Positions 31,773 to 41,443 of a DNA stretch of 64,000 nt are shown here, in pieces. Positions within the stretch are counted from its first letter, which is position 1, and every line of letters begins with the position of its first letter. This DNA is from Sanderia malayensis. Taxonomy: Eukaryota; Cnidaria; Scyphozoa; Semaeostomeae; Pelagiidae. The stretch spans positions 1 to 64,000 of the forward strand of contig RQOL01000411.1 of NCBI GenBank assembly GCA_013076295.1. The letters run 5' to 3'. The position numbers and the translations under genes were made by a program. Under the pieces are notes generated by a model, which saw only the letters and a list, made by a program, of their open reading frames with translations, had not been told where the DNA came from and ran no database searches.

Positions 31773-32108
31773 TCAGAGTAGAGTTTCTTCTGTTTTTTTT
31801 TGCTTGAGAATCTCGACTACAGCCTCTCTGGGGTCGAATATCGAGGTTCTACTGCCATTTAAAGCTATGTGTTGAATGTTGTTGATTATGGTCTGCTTTA
31901 ACGACGACCTGTCATAGGTTTTCACCCAATTGTAGTGAGACACAACTCGTTCCGTTGCCATGCTATGTGGTGTGACAACTAGAAATAAGCCAAGGGGTAT
32001 TTTGAAATGTCCATGGCTCACATTGATTATTTTGTGCAGTCTCAATGCCCGCCGGCCCACCAGTACATATGTTAAATTATGCCTAATAAAGTAGCACTTG
32101 CTGTACAA
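31773..32108 (-). pseudogene. hAT transposase C-terminal (dimerisation) fragment
   Basis: The - strand frame contains VVTPHSMATERVVSHYNWVK followed by NNIQHIALNGSRTSIFDPRE. The MATERVVSHYN stretch stands where hAT dimerisation regions have their conserved N-A-x-x-E-R core. Similar pieces occur at 39.8 and 44.1 kb. Confidence 0.6.
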
Positions 32109-32568
32109 CAGCAGAATAACCTACAAGAAAACCAGGGCAGAGGTAGTGAGAGATATTTTCGCGGGAGAAGCATTTATCTGCATGTACCAATTTACAAAGT
32201 AAAAGAGTTAAATTACCATGCCGTATCATTCTTTGTTCATGCAAATCAGCCTTGGAAATATGTAACGTGGTTTTAGACAAGAAACCGCAAAAAGCATTGT
32301 ACCTGGAGATATGTTTTAAATACTTAAAATCCAGGTAATTAGATTTTGTTAGCTCACCTAGCGCCAGGAAGCTTTCTACATCAAATGCCGCAAGACTTGT
32401 GGAGATAGTTGTGGCAATGCCACAGATAGTTGAGTTCGTTTGTAACGGAAGAAACGGCCTGCATTGCTTCATGCCAAGGTGAAGATCATGGGCCACAGAT
32501 TTGGGGTCGTGAACTGGAAATACAGTGCACTGGGCTGCCTTCTGTTCATCAAAGACATGGGACAACAC
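32083..32568 (-). CDS. Open frame of unknown nature in transposon debris
   Basis: This is a 161-codon frame on the same strand as the flanking hAT pieces. It has Cys/His-containing segments (FPVHDPKSVAHDLHLGMKQC) but I recognise no domain. It may be the middle of the same transposon gene. Confidence 0.35.
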   Translation of the reverse strand: MLSHVFDEQKAAQCTVFPVHDPKSVAHDLHLGMKQCRPFLPLQTNSTICGIATTISTSLAAFDVESFLALGELTKSNYLDFKYLKHISRYNAFCGFLSKTTLHISKADLHEQRMIRHGNLTLLLCKLVHADKCFSRENISHYLCPGFLVGYSAVVQQVLLY

Positions 32569-32634
32569 ATTGCAATTACCAAGTCCTGGGGAATAGGATA
32601 TCCTAGTCCTATCCTAGAATCACATTAAAATGTG

Positions 32635-33320
32635 TTGCGATTGGTAAGGTAAACACAGAGAGCAAAGTGGTTCCCAGCGTGATATACCTCGTTTACAGTA
32701 ACACCGCCAGTGATGGTCTCATTGTTGACGTTAATCACGTGAACGGCAAATACAAGGCGGGGCGGTTGAGTAGAGAACCGTTGCTTTTTAATATTACAAG
32801 TTACATTAAAGCTAATATTTTCAACACTGGTGCCCGCATTTAAATTGAAAAAGCCTCTTCCAATTGGTTGTTAATTAAACTAATCATGTTATCAATAATT
32901 TCTCCGTTGATCCACCGTGTGCCAAATAGGTGACGCAATGAATCATATGGCATACCTGTAATGTCACAATTACTGTTCTGCGGTTGGTTGTGAATCCTTT
33001 TGACTAACACGGCTGCTGTAGTTGTATTTATGGATTGGGTACCTTGGGGTTGTTCTACATGACTCTGAATAGACGACAGCCATTTTCGGTTTTGCTCTGC
33101 GACTCGGTCACATTCTTTTCCTTGCAGAAATCCATGGCACGTCAGTAAGCCTTCTTCGTCCTAATATTCTTTTCCGATATAAGCAATGAGGTCTTTTCCA
33201 CACTTCTGCAAGTGGGTAAGTCTAAAGTATCTGTGGTTGCCAGCGCGTGTTGCAGAGGGTAGTGCATGAATGTAGCCTTTTATTTTGTTTTGCGTAATTG
33301 CCGGGCACTTGCCGGTCTCC
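32635..33320 (-). pseudogene. Possible Ulp1/C48-peptidase-like transposon fragment
   Basis: The - strand reads, after an in-frame stop, a stretch ending SLRHLFGTRWINGEIIDNMI then SLINNQLEEA. After one frameshift it reads RLVFAVHVINVNNETITGG and YHAGNHFALCVYLTN. W-I-N-G-E-I-I-D resembles the W-L-N-D-E-V-I-N opening motif of Ulp1 cysteine peptidases carried by many transposons. The catalytic residues cannot be assigned safely. Confidence 0.35.
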
Positions 33321-33419
33321 GAGCTCTACAAAAAGCCAAATAAATTGTGTAAAGTACCAGATAGCAATACTTAGCAACGATTGTTCACAATAGAAAACAG
33401 TACATTATGAGCTACCTTT

Positions 33420-34527
33420 TTACCACCACCTTTCAATTGTTGTGCACTTTGCTGCGGCACGATATCTACAAACTGTGGCTTCACTTCTTTGCAATGCGAT
33501 GAAAATTGAAAGTTTTTGCTGCAATCTTTGCTTCAAAATTGTTTCAGAAATAGCTTCTCCTGAAAGACCCTTGTCGCAAGGCACAAAAACCAAGAAACTG
33601 TTCACGAATAACAGAATCTGTATCAACAAAGCGGACAACAATCGCCATCTGCTCAATATTACTGATGTCAGCAGCTTGGTCAGCCAATGCGGAGAAGAAT
33701 CATACATCTTTGATCTGACCCGTCAATGTTTCTCCTATCGAATTGCCACAGATATGAATCAATTCATTTTGAGTTGTTTTTGACCTGTACGTTGCATTTT
33801 TTGCTGGATTTCTTAAGTGCTCGTCAATTTCAGCATTATTTCCACATTTCTCCATGAGAGCAAGAATGGCCTTGAGGTTTCCAGGGCTGTTTTTGTTATC
33901 TTACAAATATATGGCATTATCTCGATGGCCCCTAAAAGAGATATTCTGCCTTCCACACACAATGATCAACTCAACCATTGGCTTTAGCTTTGCACGGCTT
34001 TTTGCCATTTGGCCATGCACAATTTTTTTAAATTGTAGATCGACAGCACTACCATTGTGCTCCATACATTTTCTAAATTCAGTAGCTCTCAAAGTTGAAA
34101 CTCCATCCACAAGAGATTTAGTAACATTGTCGCTGAATTTTGTCCTTGCTTTTGACCAACATTTCAAAGGAACTTTGAATAAATATTGCAGCTTTGACAA
34201 ATTATGACCAGTGTCACCCCCAAAGAGGACACAGTTTATGCACAATGCACCATCTAAAGAAAGAAAGTACATAAGCCAAGGAAAATTATTAAGCTACTTG
34301 AGCTGGAATTTTCTGCCTGCTGAATTAGCTGGAAATTTATAATCATGTTCTTGCTTCGAAGCATTGCAAAGGAGATTATACTTTTGTGCATCATTCAGAT
34401 TGGACGTGGATTTATAGAATTCTCCAATGTTATTTTTGAAAGGTGCAGTTGCAGTGGATGCATATGAAGATGCATGTGATGAAGCATGTGATGAAGCATG
34501 CATAATTGTTTCATTGTTTGACATCAT
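33420..34527 (-). pseudogene. hAT-type transposase (P52rIPK/TTF-like) N-terminal half, broken
   Basis: The - strand starts MMSNNETIMHASSHASS, continues LNDAQKYNLLCNASKQEHDY and KFPANSAGRKFQLK, meets a TAG, then reads through LSLDGALCINCVLFGGDTGH and TEFRKCMEHNGSAVDLQFKK. After more stops and a shift it gives FFSALADQAADISNIEQMAI and VRFVDTDSVIREQFLGF. This order (TTF zinc-finger region with DGALCINCVLF, then the SxxADExxDxSNxEQ core) is that of hAT transposases annotated as 52-kDa repressor-like. At least three nonsense or frameshift lesions make it dead. Confidence 0.7.
34460..34505. repeat. In-frame 12-bp repeat in the hAT N-terminus
   Basis: Tandem GATGAAGCATGT-type units encode the ASSHASSHASSYAS run at the start of the neighbouring hAT frame. 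It is a low-complexity expansion. Confidence 0.6.
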
Positions 34528-34649
34528 AGTAGCTATTGAACAAGGAGACGGGCAACGAGACTTGCATCAACTGAAGCTAAATTTGGCATTTCAACAACAT
34601 CACTGTTCTCTAGCTTAGGAGCTTTGGTATGGTAAGGTGTCTTTGCTTG

Positions 34650-34800
34650 AATTGTCTCAATACACATAAAGTCTTTTTTGGGTGCTGAGTTCACATAAGT
34701 GGAACATTTTGCATTTCACACTGTTTTGCTCCATATCTTCAAATTCACCATTTTCCAAGCAAGGCTTGTTGCATACAGGGCAGAAGCACACAGCAAACTT
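34650..34800 (-). pseudogene. PHD-like Cys/His cluster fragment
   Basis: The - strand reads CFCPVCNKPCLENGEFEDM then EQNSVKCKMFHLCEL, a C-x2-C...C...FH-x2-C arrangement like half of a PHD finger. It is cut by stops on both sides. Together with the Ulp1-like piece it may be left over from one larger transposon gene into which the hAT inserted. Confidence 0.3.
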
Positions 34801-35440
34801 TATTAACCCGATATTTTATGGTTAATGGTGCTTTTTTAACCCTATATATTTGCGTGAAATTTGTCCATATATTAACCCTTTATTAGCCCTAAATGCTTGT
34901 GAATAATCCATAACTTATCCCGAAATTTCAATGAACCACATCATAAATCTGTTCACACGTAGACATTGTTTCACTTCCTTTGATGATTCCGATCAATCCG
35001 GGGGGTATATTTTTGACAGCCATGCTCCTTGCGGTAGCACCCCCTGGCTAATTTTGCCTCCGCAATCATGCTGAATTTGAACGCATCTTAGACGGAGTAG
35101 AAAGAACAAGATTAATACGAAAAAACAAATTGAACTTGAAAATTGAAATCATTGAAAAATTTAACATTAAAATTTACAAGAAAAGAACAACTATTGAAAC
35201 GAAACCAAATAATAAAAACTATAAAAACTAAAATAATTGCAAACCATTAAATAATAAAGAACAGAACTGAAAATTAAAAATACTTTAAATGAAACTCAAA
35301 TTAAACTAAATACTTAATTTTTTTAAAAAAATTGTCCGCTACCGTGGGGAGCGGGGTCAAGGCCAACTTGAGCCACACCCGCTCCAAAATTCCGCACAAA
35401 GGGAACTGTCCCTCGCTATATGTACAATTGAATGCAAATC
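34801..35440. other. A-rich intergenic stretch
   Basis: Long A-rich runs lie between 35100 and 35300. No gene is seen. Confidence 0.4.
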
Positions 35441-35445
35441 CGGCT

Positions 35446-35451
35446 TTTATT
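35446..35451 (-). terminator. Poly(A) signal of the 11-exon gene
   Basis: AATAAA on the - strand lies 35 nt past the stop codon of the 35486-37702 gene, the expected place for a short 3' UTR. Confidence 0.65.
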
Positions 35452-35466
35452 AAAAATAAAAACGAG

Positions 35467-35533
35467 GACATCAGGTCCGGCATGGCTAAATATTGTCCAT
35501 AACCATAGCATAATATTGGCCGGACCTGATGTC
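35467..35533. repeat. 15-bp perfect inverted repeat spanning the stop codon
   Basis: GACATCAGGTCCGGC at 35467-35481 pairs with GCCGGACCTGATGTC at 35519-35533. One arm is in the last codons and the other in the 3' UTR of the 11-exon gene, so the mRNA could fold a stem around its stop codon. Confidence 0.85.
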
Positions 35534-37702
35534 TTTTACGATTGTCAAGGCTGGATTTTTTTCTGCCATTGCCTGAACTGATTCTATCCTTTCCACTAGT
35601 TGCTTATTGCACCTCTTCGGAAGAATTGCAGAGCTCAGGCTGGCTAGATCGTCATCTAAAAGAAAACCATAATTTATTTCAACAGGAAAAGGATCAGAGG
35701 TACAAAAGATACTAATGTAGATATAGATGAACTGTATACACAAGAATATTACCGTGCTGAACATTAGCGGCTTCCGCAATCTTCGCGAACATTTTTCGAA
35801 ATTCTGCGTCCGAAGCACCGGGGTGCATTCTTTCAAACTCCATTTCTATCTGTAAAAAGCATCAGAATCCTTCGTACAAACGTTTTATAGTCAAGCATTG
35901 ATGTATTTATGCTGGAAATTAAAAATGGTAAACTCACTTCCGCCTGCTTCGTCAAAACATGAAATTTATTTAGGATATCCACAATTGTGGGGGCCTTCGA
36001 GTCCTTTGTCTCAATGTACGCTCTGCGGTCGCTGAAGGTGGCTTCCATGAAGCTTTGGACTCTCGGGTCCCCACATGTCATGTGTTGCAATGTCTCAACT
36101 ACAAAAAAGAAAAGCACGCATAAATTGCTGGTAGAATTTGAGATGACAACGGTGTTTTTTCTCAAGTTAAAAGTAATGCAATATAATACCATTTTCTGCA
36201 AACACATCTGCCTGCCCCTCTGGGCGCACCCCTTCTTTCCTTTTCCCCACGCTCTTCTTCTTGACCCTTTTTTCTTTTGGAATTACTAATTTATTATTAA
36301 TATGCTCCAGGTATTTTACGATGGAGCCACCCTGGCGTGGTTTCGTGTGGAAAAGCGAATGCTAAAAACAACAAATCGATACATTGTGGTTGTAGAAACA
36401 TACGATTATCAAGATTTTCAAAATGTTAAATAATGAAAAGCAACTTACGCATCCACCATCACTGTCGGCCATGTCTGGGAATTTGCCCACCAAGTGGCAT
36501 GCCAACTGTTTTTTTAAAACAGTGCTTGGATAACTAAAAGCAAATGCAAATGCGGTTGAAGGACAAAAATGAAATATTATAGATGGCTAATATCGCCCAA
36601 TAACAAAAACTGCAAACCGCATGAAACAAAATTTAGATGTGCATGTACTACTTACAATTCGTGTTTCTCTCCACGAAACCTCTGCTGGTTTTCTCTGTGG
36701 AGAAAAAGGCAATGTTCTCGGCATATCAACTTTTTGATCTTGGATGGCATCTCCGCCCCCTCCATATACTGCTTTAGCTCTTCCTCGTCGATATGGTATT
36801 TAAGAATCTTTGCTGTGTCGTACTCTATGGACTAAAAACATATATATGTTATTACACCATGTGGAAATATTTGAAGAGTTAAAATAAAAAAGTGAGCTAG
36901 TGGGTTGTTAGACATACCGACTGGTACGACACAATAGTCTTCGGTTCTTCCATTCCATTCTTTTGCTGAGCTTGCTCCTGCTAACAAAGTCAAAAAATGC
37001 TTTGCGAATATTGTGCAGGCAAAATGACAATTATGAATTATTACCTTGGAATGTTCTCCAGTTTTAAAACAGATATATAATTACCATTACAATTGCTAAG
37101 GCCCTTGCCATAATTTTTGGATCAATCATTTGTTGTTCTAAAATCAAGATAGTTAACATGTCATAAAGGCAAATTTTTATCACAGCAATTGTAGAAAGTT
37201 TTTTTACAACTACAACGTGCTATTTGGCAATTAATGGAATGGGCAGCAGTAACACAGTGAAAGCCATGATATGACTGTTCATAAAAATAATACTTGCGGT
37301 TGTAGGCCATGTGCTGCAACCAGGCTGCTCATCGCCTTTTTCCCGTTTGCCCGAAGATTCTGGTGAAGAAATGAAATAACATGGCTGATGTTTAGCATGG
37401 CATTTAAGTTGCAGTAGATACATTTAATGTCCTATAAGGGAGATGAAAAATATGCTATACTAGTGGTGAATATAAATTTACCAAACATATTTGGCGGCGT
37501 GCTGTGTAACGGTTGAGATTCGAATTTGGCGCTTGGTCCTGAAAAACGAGACCAAATTGGCAAATTCAGCAAAAGACTTTATTCTTGATTAGTAGCTGGA
37601 GTGTATCATTGGAAAGTTTAAATTACATTATTTACAACTATTAGATTTCCAAGAAACAATATTTTATCAACATTTCGCAATTCTTGACTTACCGAGGTCC
37701 AT
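35486..37702 (-). CDS. Intact 11-exon gene of unknown function, 369 aa
   Basis: Coding exons on the - strand are 37702-37693, 37538-37482, 37359-37294, 37137-37085, 36980-36918, 36831-36656, 36533-36449, 36361-36190, 36098-35938, 35849-35753 and 35655-35486. All ten introns have GT-AG ends and matching phases, giving one unbroken 369-residue frame and a downstream AATAAA. The protein is soluble. It has a segment TAKILKYHIDEEELKQYMEG leading to a YPS...LVGKFPDMAD stretch, a basic cluster KEKRVKKKSVGKRKEG that could be a nuclear signal, and a helical C-terminal half. The YPS...lv.kFP.l.D pattern recalls, from memory, an uncharacterised family abundant in fish and invertebrates; I cannot name it. 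Introns are only 83-150 bp except near the 5' end. The surroundings are transposon remains, so it may be a transposon accessory gene or a host gene. Confidence 0.8.
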
Positions 37703-37705
37703 CTC

Positions 37706-37822
37706 CTAATCTTCGTCTTCAACGCACTCTGTTCTTGAAATTATTCGAAAAGGGTTCACCAGCTCCGCCACGAAACCTTTCCTGCCTACATCTTTCAGCT
37801 CCTTGAAACTTTTTTGCTCCAT
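37706..37822 (-). CDS. 38-codon upstream frame ending just before the 11-exon gene
   Basis: An ATG at 37822 opens MEQKSFKELKDVGRKGFVAE and runs to a TAG at 37706-37708. The TAG is in frame with the ATG of the 11-exon gene only one codon further on. It may be an upstream ORF, or the original N-terminus of that gene cut off by one nonsense change. Confidence 0.45.
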   Translation of the reverse strand: MEQKSFKELKDVGRKGFVAELVNPFRIISRTECVEDED

Positions 37823-37859
37823 TTTGGTTTCGATGTTTCAACTCTGAAGATAATAATTT

Positions 37860-38098
37860 TTACCTACTGATAATGAGACCTTGAACGCAGTTGTGGTAGA
37901 TTGGTTGTGGTCTCCGATTTATAAGAATTCTTGGTTCGACCAAGCCAAGAATTTTCATAAGGAGCTTGCAATTAGGCAAGCCAGTAAGGAAAGAAACCTT
38001 ATTATTGTCATGTTCCAGAGTACATTGCTCAAAAGATAACAATTCCAATTCAGTCCTCGGTCGGAAAACCTCTGACCTCAGTGATATGTTGTCTTACT
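37860..38098 (-). pseudogene. THAP/DDE-type transposase fragment, downstream part
   Basis: The - strand reads LRSEVFRPRTELELLSFEQC and VSFLTGLPNCKLLMKILGLV then EPRI. This corresponds to the VKFYTGFPNYSSLLSVFEYL segment just upstream of the DDE domain in the transposase at 55.9-57.3 kb. It continues the frame of 39616-39858 across an inserted element, apart from one TAA at the junction. The DDE domain itself is missing. Confidence 0.6.
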
Positions 38099-38102
38099 TT
38101 AA

Positions 38103-39611
38103 AGGCCTACTGCAATCAAAAATCACTTTCCCGTTTTTTTCATAAAATGAAATTTCAATCTTTACTGATTACTTTGGTGCCTGTTTTGTTTTTATTCGAT
38201 CACGATAAGTATACTAAATTTGGCTTTGAAATGGGGCACTGACTGCGACATGGTATGACGTCATAACCAGGACACAAATCGACTTTTATAATGGGAGAGT
38301 ATAGGGAAAAGTTTTCAAATCTGCACTATGCGTAACCCCGGCCCTTATTAAAAAATCGCTTCCCAGGAATCAAAACTATAACTTTCCGCGCGTCGTTTCA
38401 GCTATTAACCAAAAAAATTGAACTTACGGTAACGCTATAGCGGCGCTTTGAAAAAGGGTACTACAAACCGCGCGGTTAGTCAAAAAACATTTTATTCCGC
38501 GCGGTCTGATTTCCAAGCAGCTGGAAGCATTCACAAAGGAAGTTTGTCAGAAATCATGGATGGCGGAGCTGTGTGAGTAAAACTAGTAACAAACACGATG
38601 GCCGGGGTTGTTGTTAGAGGACCAGGCAAAGTAAGCTTTTACAGCAGTTAAATTAATTAATAAATGGTATTTTCAAGCAGCCGTTTTAAAAACAAATTTG
38701 AAATGAAACAGATAAGGAGAGCTGAAGGCGTGCGTTTTGCTCACAATACACATAGGCCAGACAGAAATTAAAAACATAAAGCTGCTACGGAACCACCAGT
38801 TTCATTTTTTGTCCATTTGGAATTTTGGAACCATCGTGTTTCAACAGAAAACTTGTAACACATCTGACTATGATAATAAATTGCTATGCAGAATATTGCG
38901 ATTAGTTCTATTTTATTTCTCCAACTTCTACCCCGATGAAAACACTGTAGCAACTTGGCGTTCCAGCCAGACGTGATTAAAAGTAATTCGTTTTGATAAG
39001 ACTGGACTGACAACAACTTAGCAGCATCAGATATATCTTAAAAAGCCAACTCTGCTCTGAGCGTAAATAGTCCATGTAGATTCTGAAAACATCTCTGCAT
39101 TCTCTCACACATACATCATATGCGACTCAGTCAAGTCAAATGCAAAAGTATATTTCATCTCGACACTGATAATCCCCGTTGTTTGCTTCCGCTCTCCGCC
39201 GCGGCTGATCGCCCTCCCGCAGTTTGACGTCACGACCAAAACTGCCCCAATTCAGACCCCAATTACTCCCCCCAAATCGCTTTCTAAAATTATGAAAAAA
39301 ATTTTAAAATTTGTGAAAACACTTTAATATTTATGCCTTGGGATGCGATTTTTAATTAATTAGTTATTTATTGAGCTAGACGGAGTGAAGCAAAAAGCTA
39401 CAATACACTTCAATACAAAAACTTGAAATGGGTCCTGGTTATTACGTCACGTTTGTCGCAGTTGAAATGGCAAAATCGACGACTTTGCGGGCTTGTAAAA
39501 ACAATTCTACTGGATCAATTTTCATTCTGGAAACGGTTTTATGATCAGTTCGAATAGGTTTACCATGAAATGTAAAAAAATCATATCACTTTTTTTGATT
39601 GCAGTAGGCCT
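38103..39611. mobile_element. 1.5-kb TTAA-flanked DNA element (T2/Kolobok-like MITE)
   Basis: The element is bounded by TTAA at 38099-38102 and 39612-39615. Its terminal inverted repeats begin AGGCCTACTGCAATCAAAAA and share about 20 bp perfectly, then decay. The combined TTAAAGG terminus matches the T2/Kolobok type; piggyBac elements also target TTAA but have different ends. No transposase is seen inside; an ATG-GCC-GGG frame with a GTAAGC donor at about 38599-38634 is probably chance. It split a transposase gene. Confidence 0.8.
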
Positions 39612-39615
39612 TTAA

Positions 39616-39858
39616 GGATGAGATCTCTTTCTGCTGCTCCATTTTTTCATTTTCATGGCTAATGCTAATTTTCTGAAGTTTCTTTATTTTGGCAATCAGC
39701 TCAGCTGTGCTTAGTGACAACAAGGAAGAATGTGCTTTCACAAACTTTTTCGTGTATTCTCTATCTCTAAAAAGCTCTGGATCAGGAGTAGAGTTTCTTC
39801 GGTTTTTTCGCTTAAGGAGACAAAACACGTTCCGTGGCCATGCTATGTGATGTAACAA
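39616..39858 (-). pseudogene. Coiled-coil part of a THAP/DDE-type transposase, upstream part
   Basis: The frame reads NSTPDPELFRDREYTKKFVK then LSLSTAELIAKIKKLQKISI and an amphipathic, Gln/Glu/Lys-rich coil. It stops at the TTAA element and its frame resumes at 38098. The heptad-like region fits the coiled coil that follows the THAP domain in such transposases. The part upstream is lost to a junction with hAT-like sequence. Confidence 0.55.
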
Positions 39859-39915
39859 CTAGAAACGAACCAAGAAGTGTTTTGAAATTCTTGTTAGGTT
39901 TTATTACTTGTTTAT
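39810..39915 (-). pseudogene. hAT C-terminal scrap
   Basis: The - strand reads FKTLLGSFLVVTSHSMATER VLS, matching the 31.8-32.1 kb hAT piece (FKIPLGLFLVVTPHSMATER). It lies between a PIF/Harbinger-like N-terminus and the coiled-coil fragment. Confidence 0.5.
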
Positions 39916-39924
39916 TTAGAATTT

Positions 39925-40200
39925 TTAATTGTTCCCCAAAACAAGAAACGATTGCCTCGTTGACAATTTTAGTCACAGTGGGGGTGCTAGGCCTACCATT
40001 TCTGCAATACTATAGAGGTAGTCTTCTCTACCAAGGCGATATAGGCAAATAGCTAGGCGAACTTCAGGAGAAATAAGTTTTTTAGGTACTGTCTTTTTCT
40101 GAAGGTGGGGTCTGATTCTGGCTAATATGAGCTCAAATGTTACTCTTTGCAAGTTGTTACTTTTGCAAGTTGATTCGAAACGGTTGCTTCGATACAAAGA
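39925..40200 (-). pseudogene. PIF/Harbinger-like transposase N-terminal fragment
   Basis: The frame 39973-40338 includes TFELILARIRPHLQKKTVPK, then PEVRLAICLYRLGREDYLYS and IAEMVGL. A shift later it gives TVTKIVNEAIVSCFGEQ. This is the helix-turn-helix region that precedes the DDE domain in PIF/Harbinger (HARBI1-like) transposases. The DDE part is absent. Confidence 0.65.
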
Positions 40201-40257
40201 GAAGATGGTATGCATATTGACGTCACAGAACTCATTCTTTTCGGACTGAGTGGTAAA

Positions 40258-40530
40258 ATGAGTGGCAAAATGGCGGCCACGAGAAAGGCGCCGAAGGAGA
40301 ACGCCTCTTTTGAATCTTGTCATTCGCCTAATGTACATTACTCTGGTCTCACCTCTGAGTTAAAATTAGTTTACGACCAGAAGTTGCAATTTTTACAGAT
40401 ATCAGACCCATATCTATTGAAAAAGTCTGATTTTGATACTCCTTCGGAGCAGTGGCCTAAATTTTCTTACGCAGCCGTTTACAATTATCTGGTTACTTCA
40501 AAAAGCAATTTTACCCATTCAAGCGCGCCA
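40258..40530 (+). pseudogene. First exon of a SWIM-type transposon protein
   Basis: From an ATG at 40258 the frame reads MSGKMAATRKAPKENASFES, then VYDQKLQFLQISDPYLLKKS and QWPKFSYAAVYNYLVTSKSN. The last part matches 30756-30910. It overlaps and diverges from the PIF/Harbinger-like frame on the other strand. The donor present in the other copy is lost here. Confidence 0.5.
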
Positions 40531-40735
40531 CCTCCCTATAGTTGGTCTTCGATGTGAATGGAACAGCCATCTTGAACAAAAGTGGGGTGGGATTTTTATT
40601 GTTATTGCCTGCGATCTGAGTGGAACAGCGATCTTAAACAAAAGTAAGGTTGGTTTTCTATTGTTATTGCCTCCGAGATGAGCGCAGGAATGGGTTCAAT
40701 TATTATTCTCTCCCATTTGAATGGAACGGAGATCT

Positions 40736-41152
40736 TTAAACTTCAAGTAAAAAGAGAGCGGTTAGTTCTCCTTGGGAATATCGCTTCCAAAGCTCAAAGA
40801 AGCGACCTTGCCTGTTTTTAAAGGTTTTTCTTTGGTATCTTGATAGTTTATTGTTTTTCACCAATCTTGTTTGCAATGATACCAGGCAGGATTCTTCGTA
40901 AAGTAACGGCAACAGTAAATAGAATTGGAGCGAGCTTCTGGAAGCTTTATTGTTCAGGTGTCGATGCCATCCCTCTACATCATTGTTTGTACGCACCGGT
41001 TGGTTAAAGACAAACCAAGTGTCTGGTGACCAAACACTGCCTTGAATCCATGTTTGTTCGACATATTGAACCAAAGCAGCTAATGGCGTGGTTGCTCTTT
41101 TCTTCAGCTGCTCAAATGCAATAAAATGTGTAATATAAGCTATATTACACAA
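40736..41152 (-). pseudogene. Mutator-like (MULE, FLYWCH-type) transposase C-terminal fragment
   Basis: The frame contains YVEQTWIQGSVWSPDTWFVF followed by NQPVRTNNDVEGWHRHLNNK. The W-x-x-F/Y...RTNN-x-x-EGWHRxLN motif is characteristic of the C-terminal part of MULE transposases found with FLYWCH fingers. The catalytic part is missing. Confidence 0.65.
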
Positions 41153-41189
41153 AATCTAGTTCTAGTAGTCATATATAGAAATGTGACAG

Positions 41190-41278
41190 GGTGGGCGGAA
41201 CGACTCAGAAGGTGGGTGGATAGTCTTTGGTGGGGCGGATGGGAGAGTGGGCGGATCGCTGGGTGGGCGGATAGTCCG
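41190..41278. repeat. GC-rich GGGTGGGCGGA-type tandem repeat
   Basis: Imperfect units of the form GTGGGCGGATAGTC occur about six times, much richer in G than the surroundings. Confidence 0.7.
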
Positions 41279-41443
41279 GCAAATTTTTTGCCAAAGCACG
41301 ACACTGGCAGTATTTTCACAAAAAAGCCTAATGAAGCTTGGGTCGTCGTTAATGATGATGGATCCGTATGTAGGTGACATTATACTTGTTTGGTCGGACA
41401 AGGGGAAGTCTGCTCTCATGTTGCGGCAATTTTTTTTATATTT

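Noticed and set aside
38599..38634. ATG GCC GGG... followed by GTAAGC, a possible first coding exon inside the TTAA element
   Set aside because: Only about eleven codons, with no matching downstream exon.
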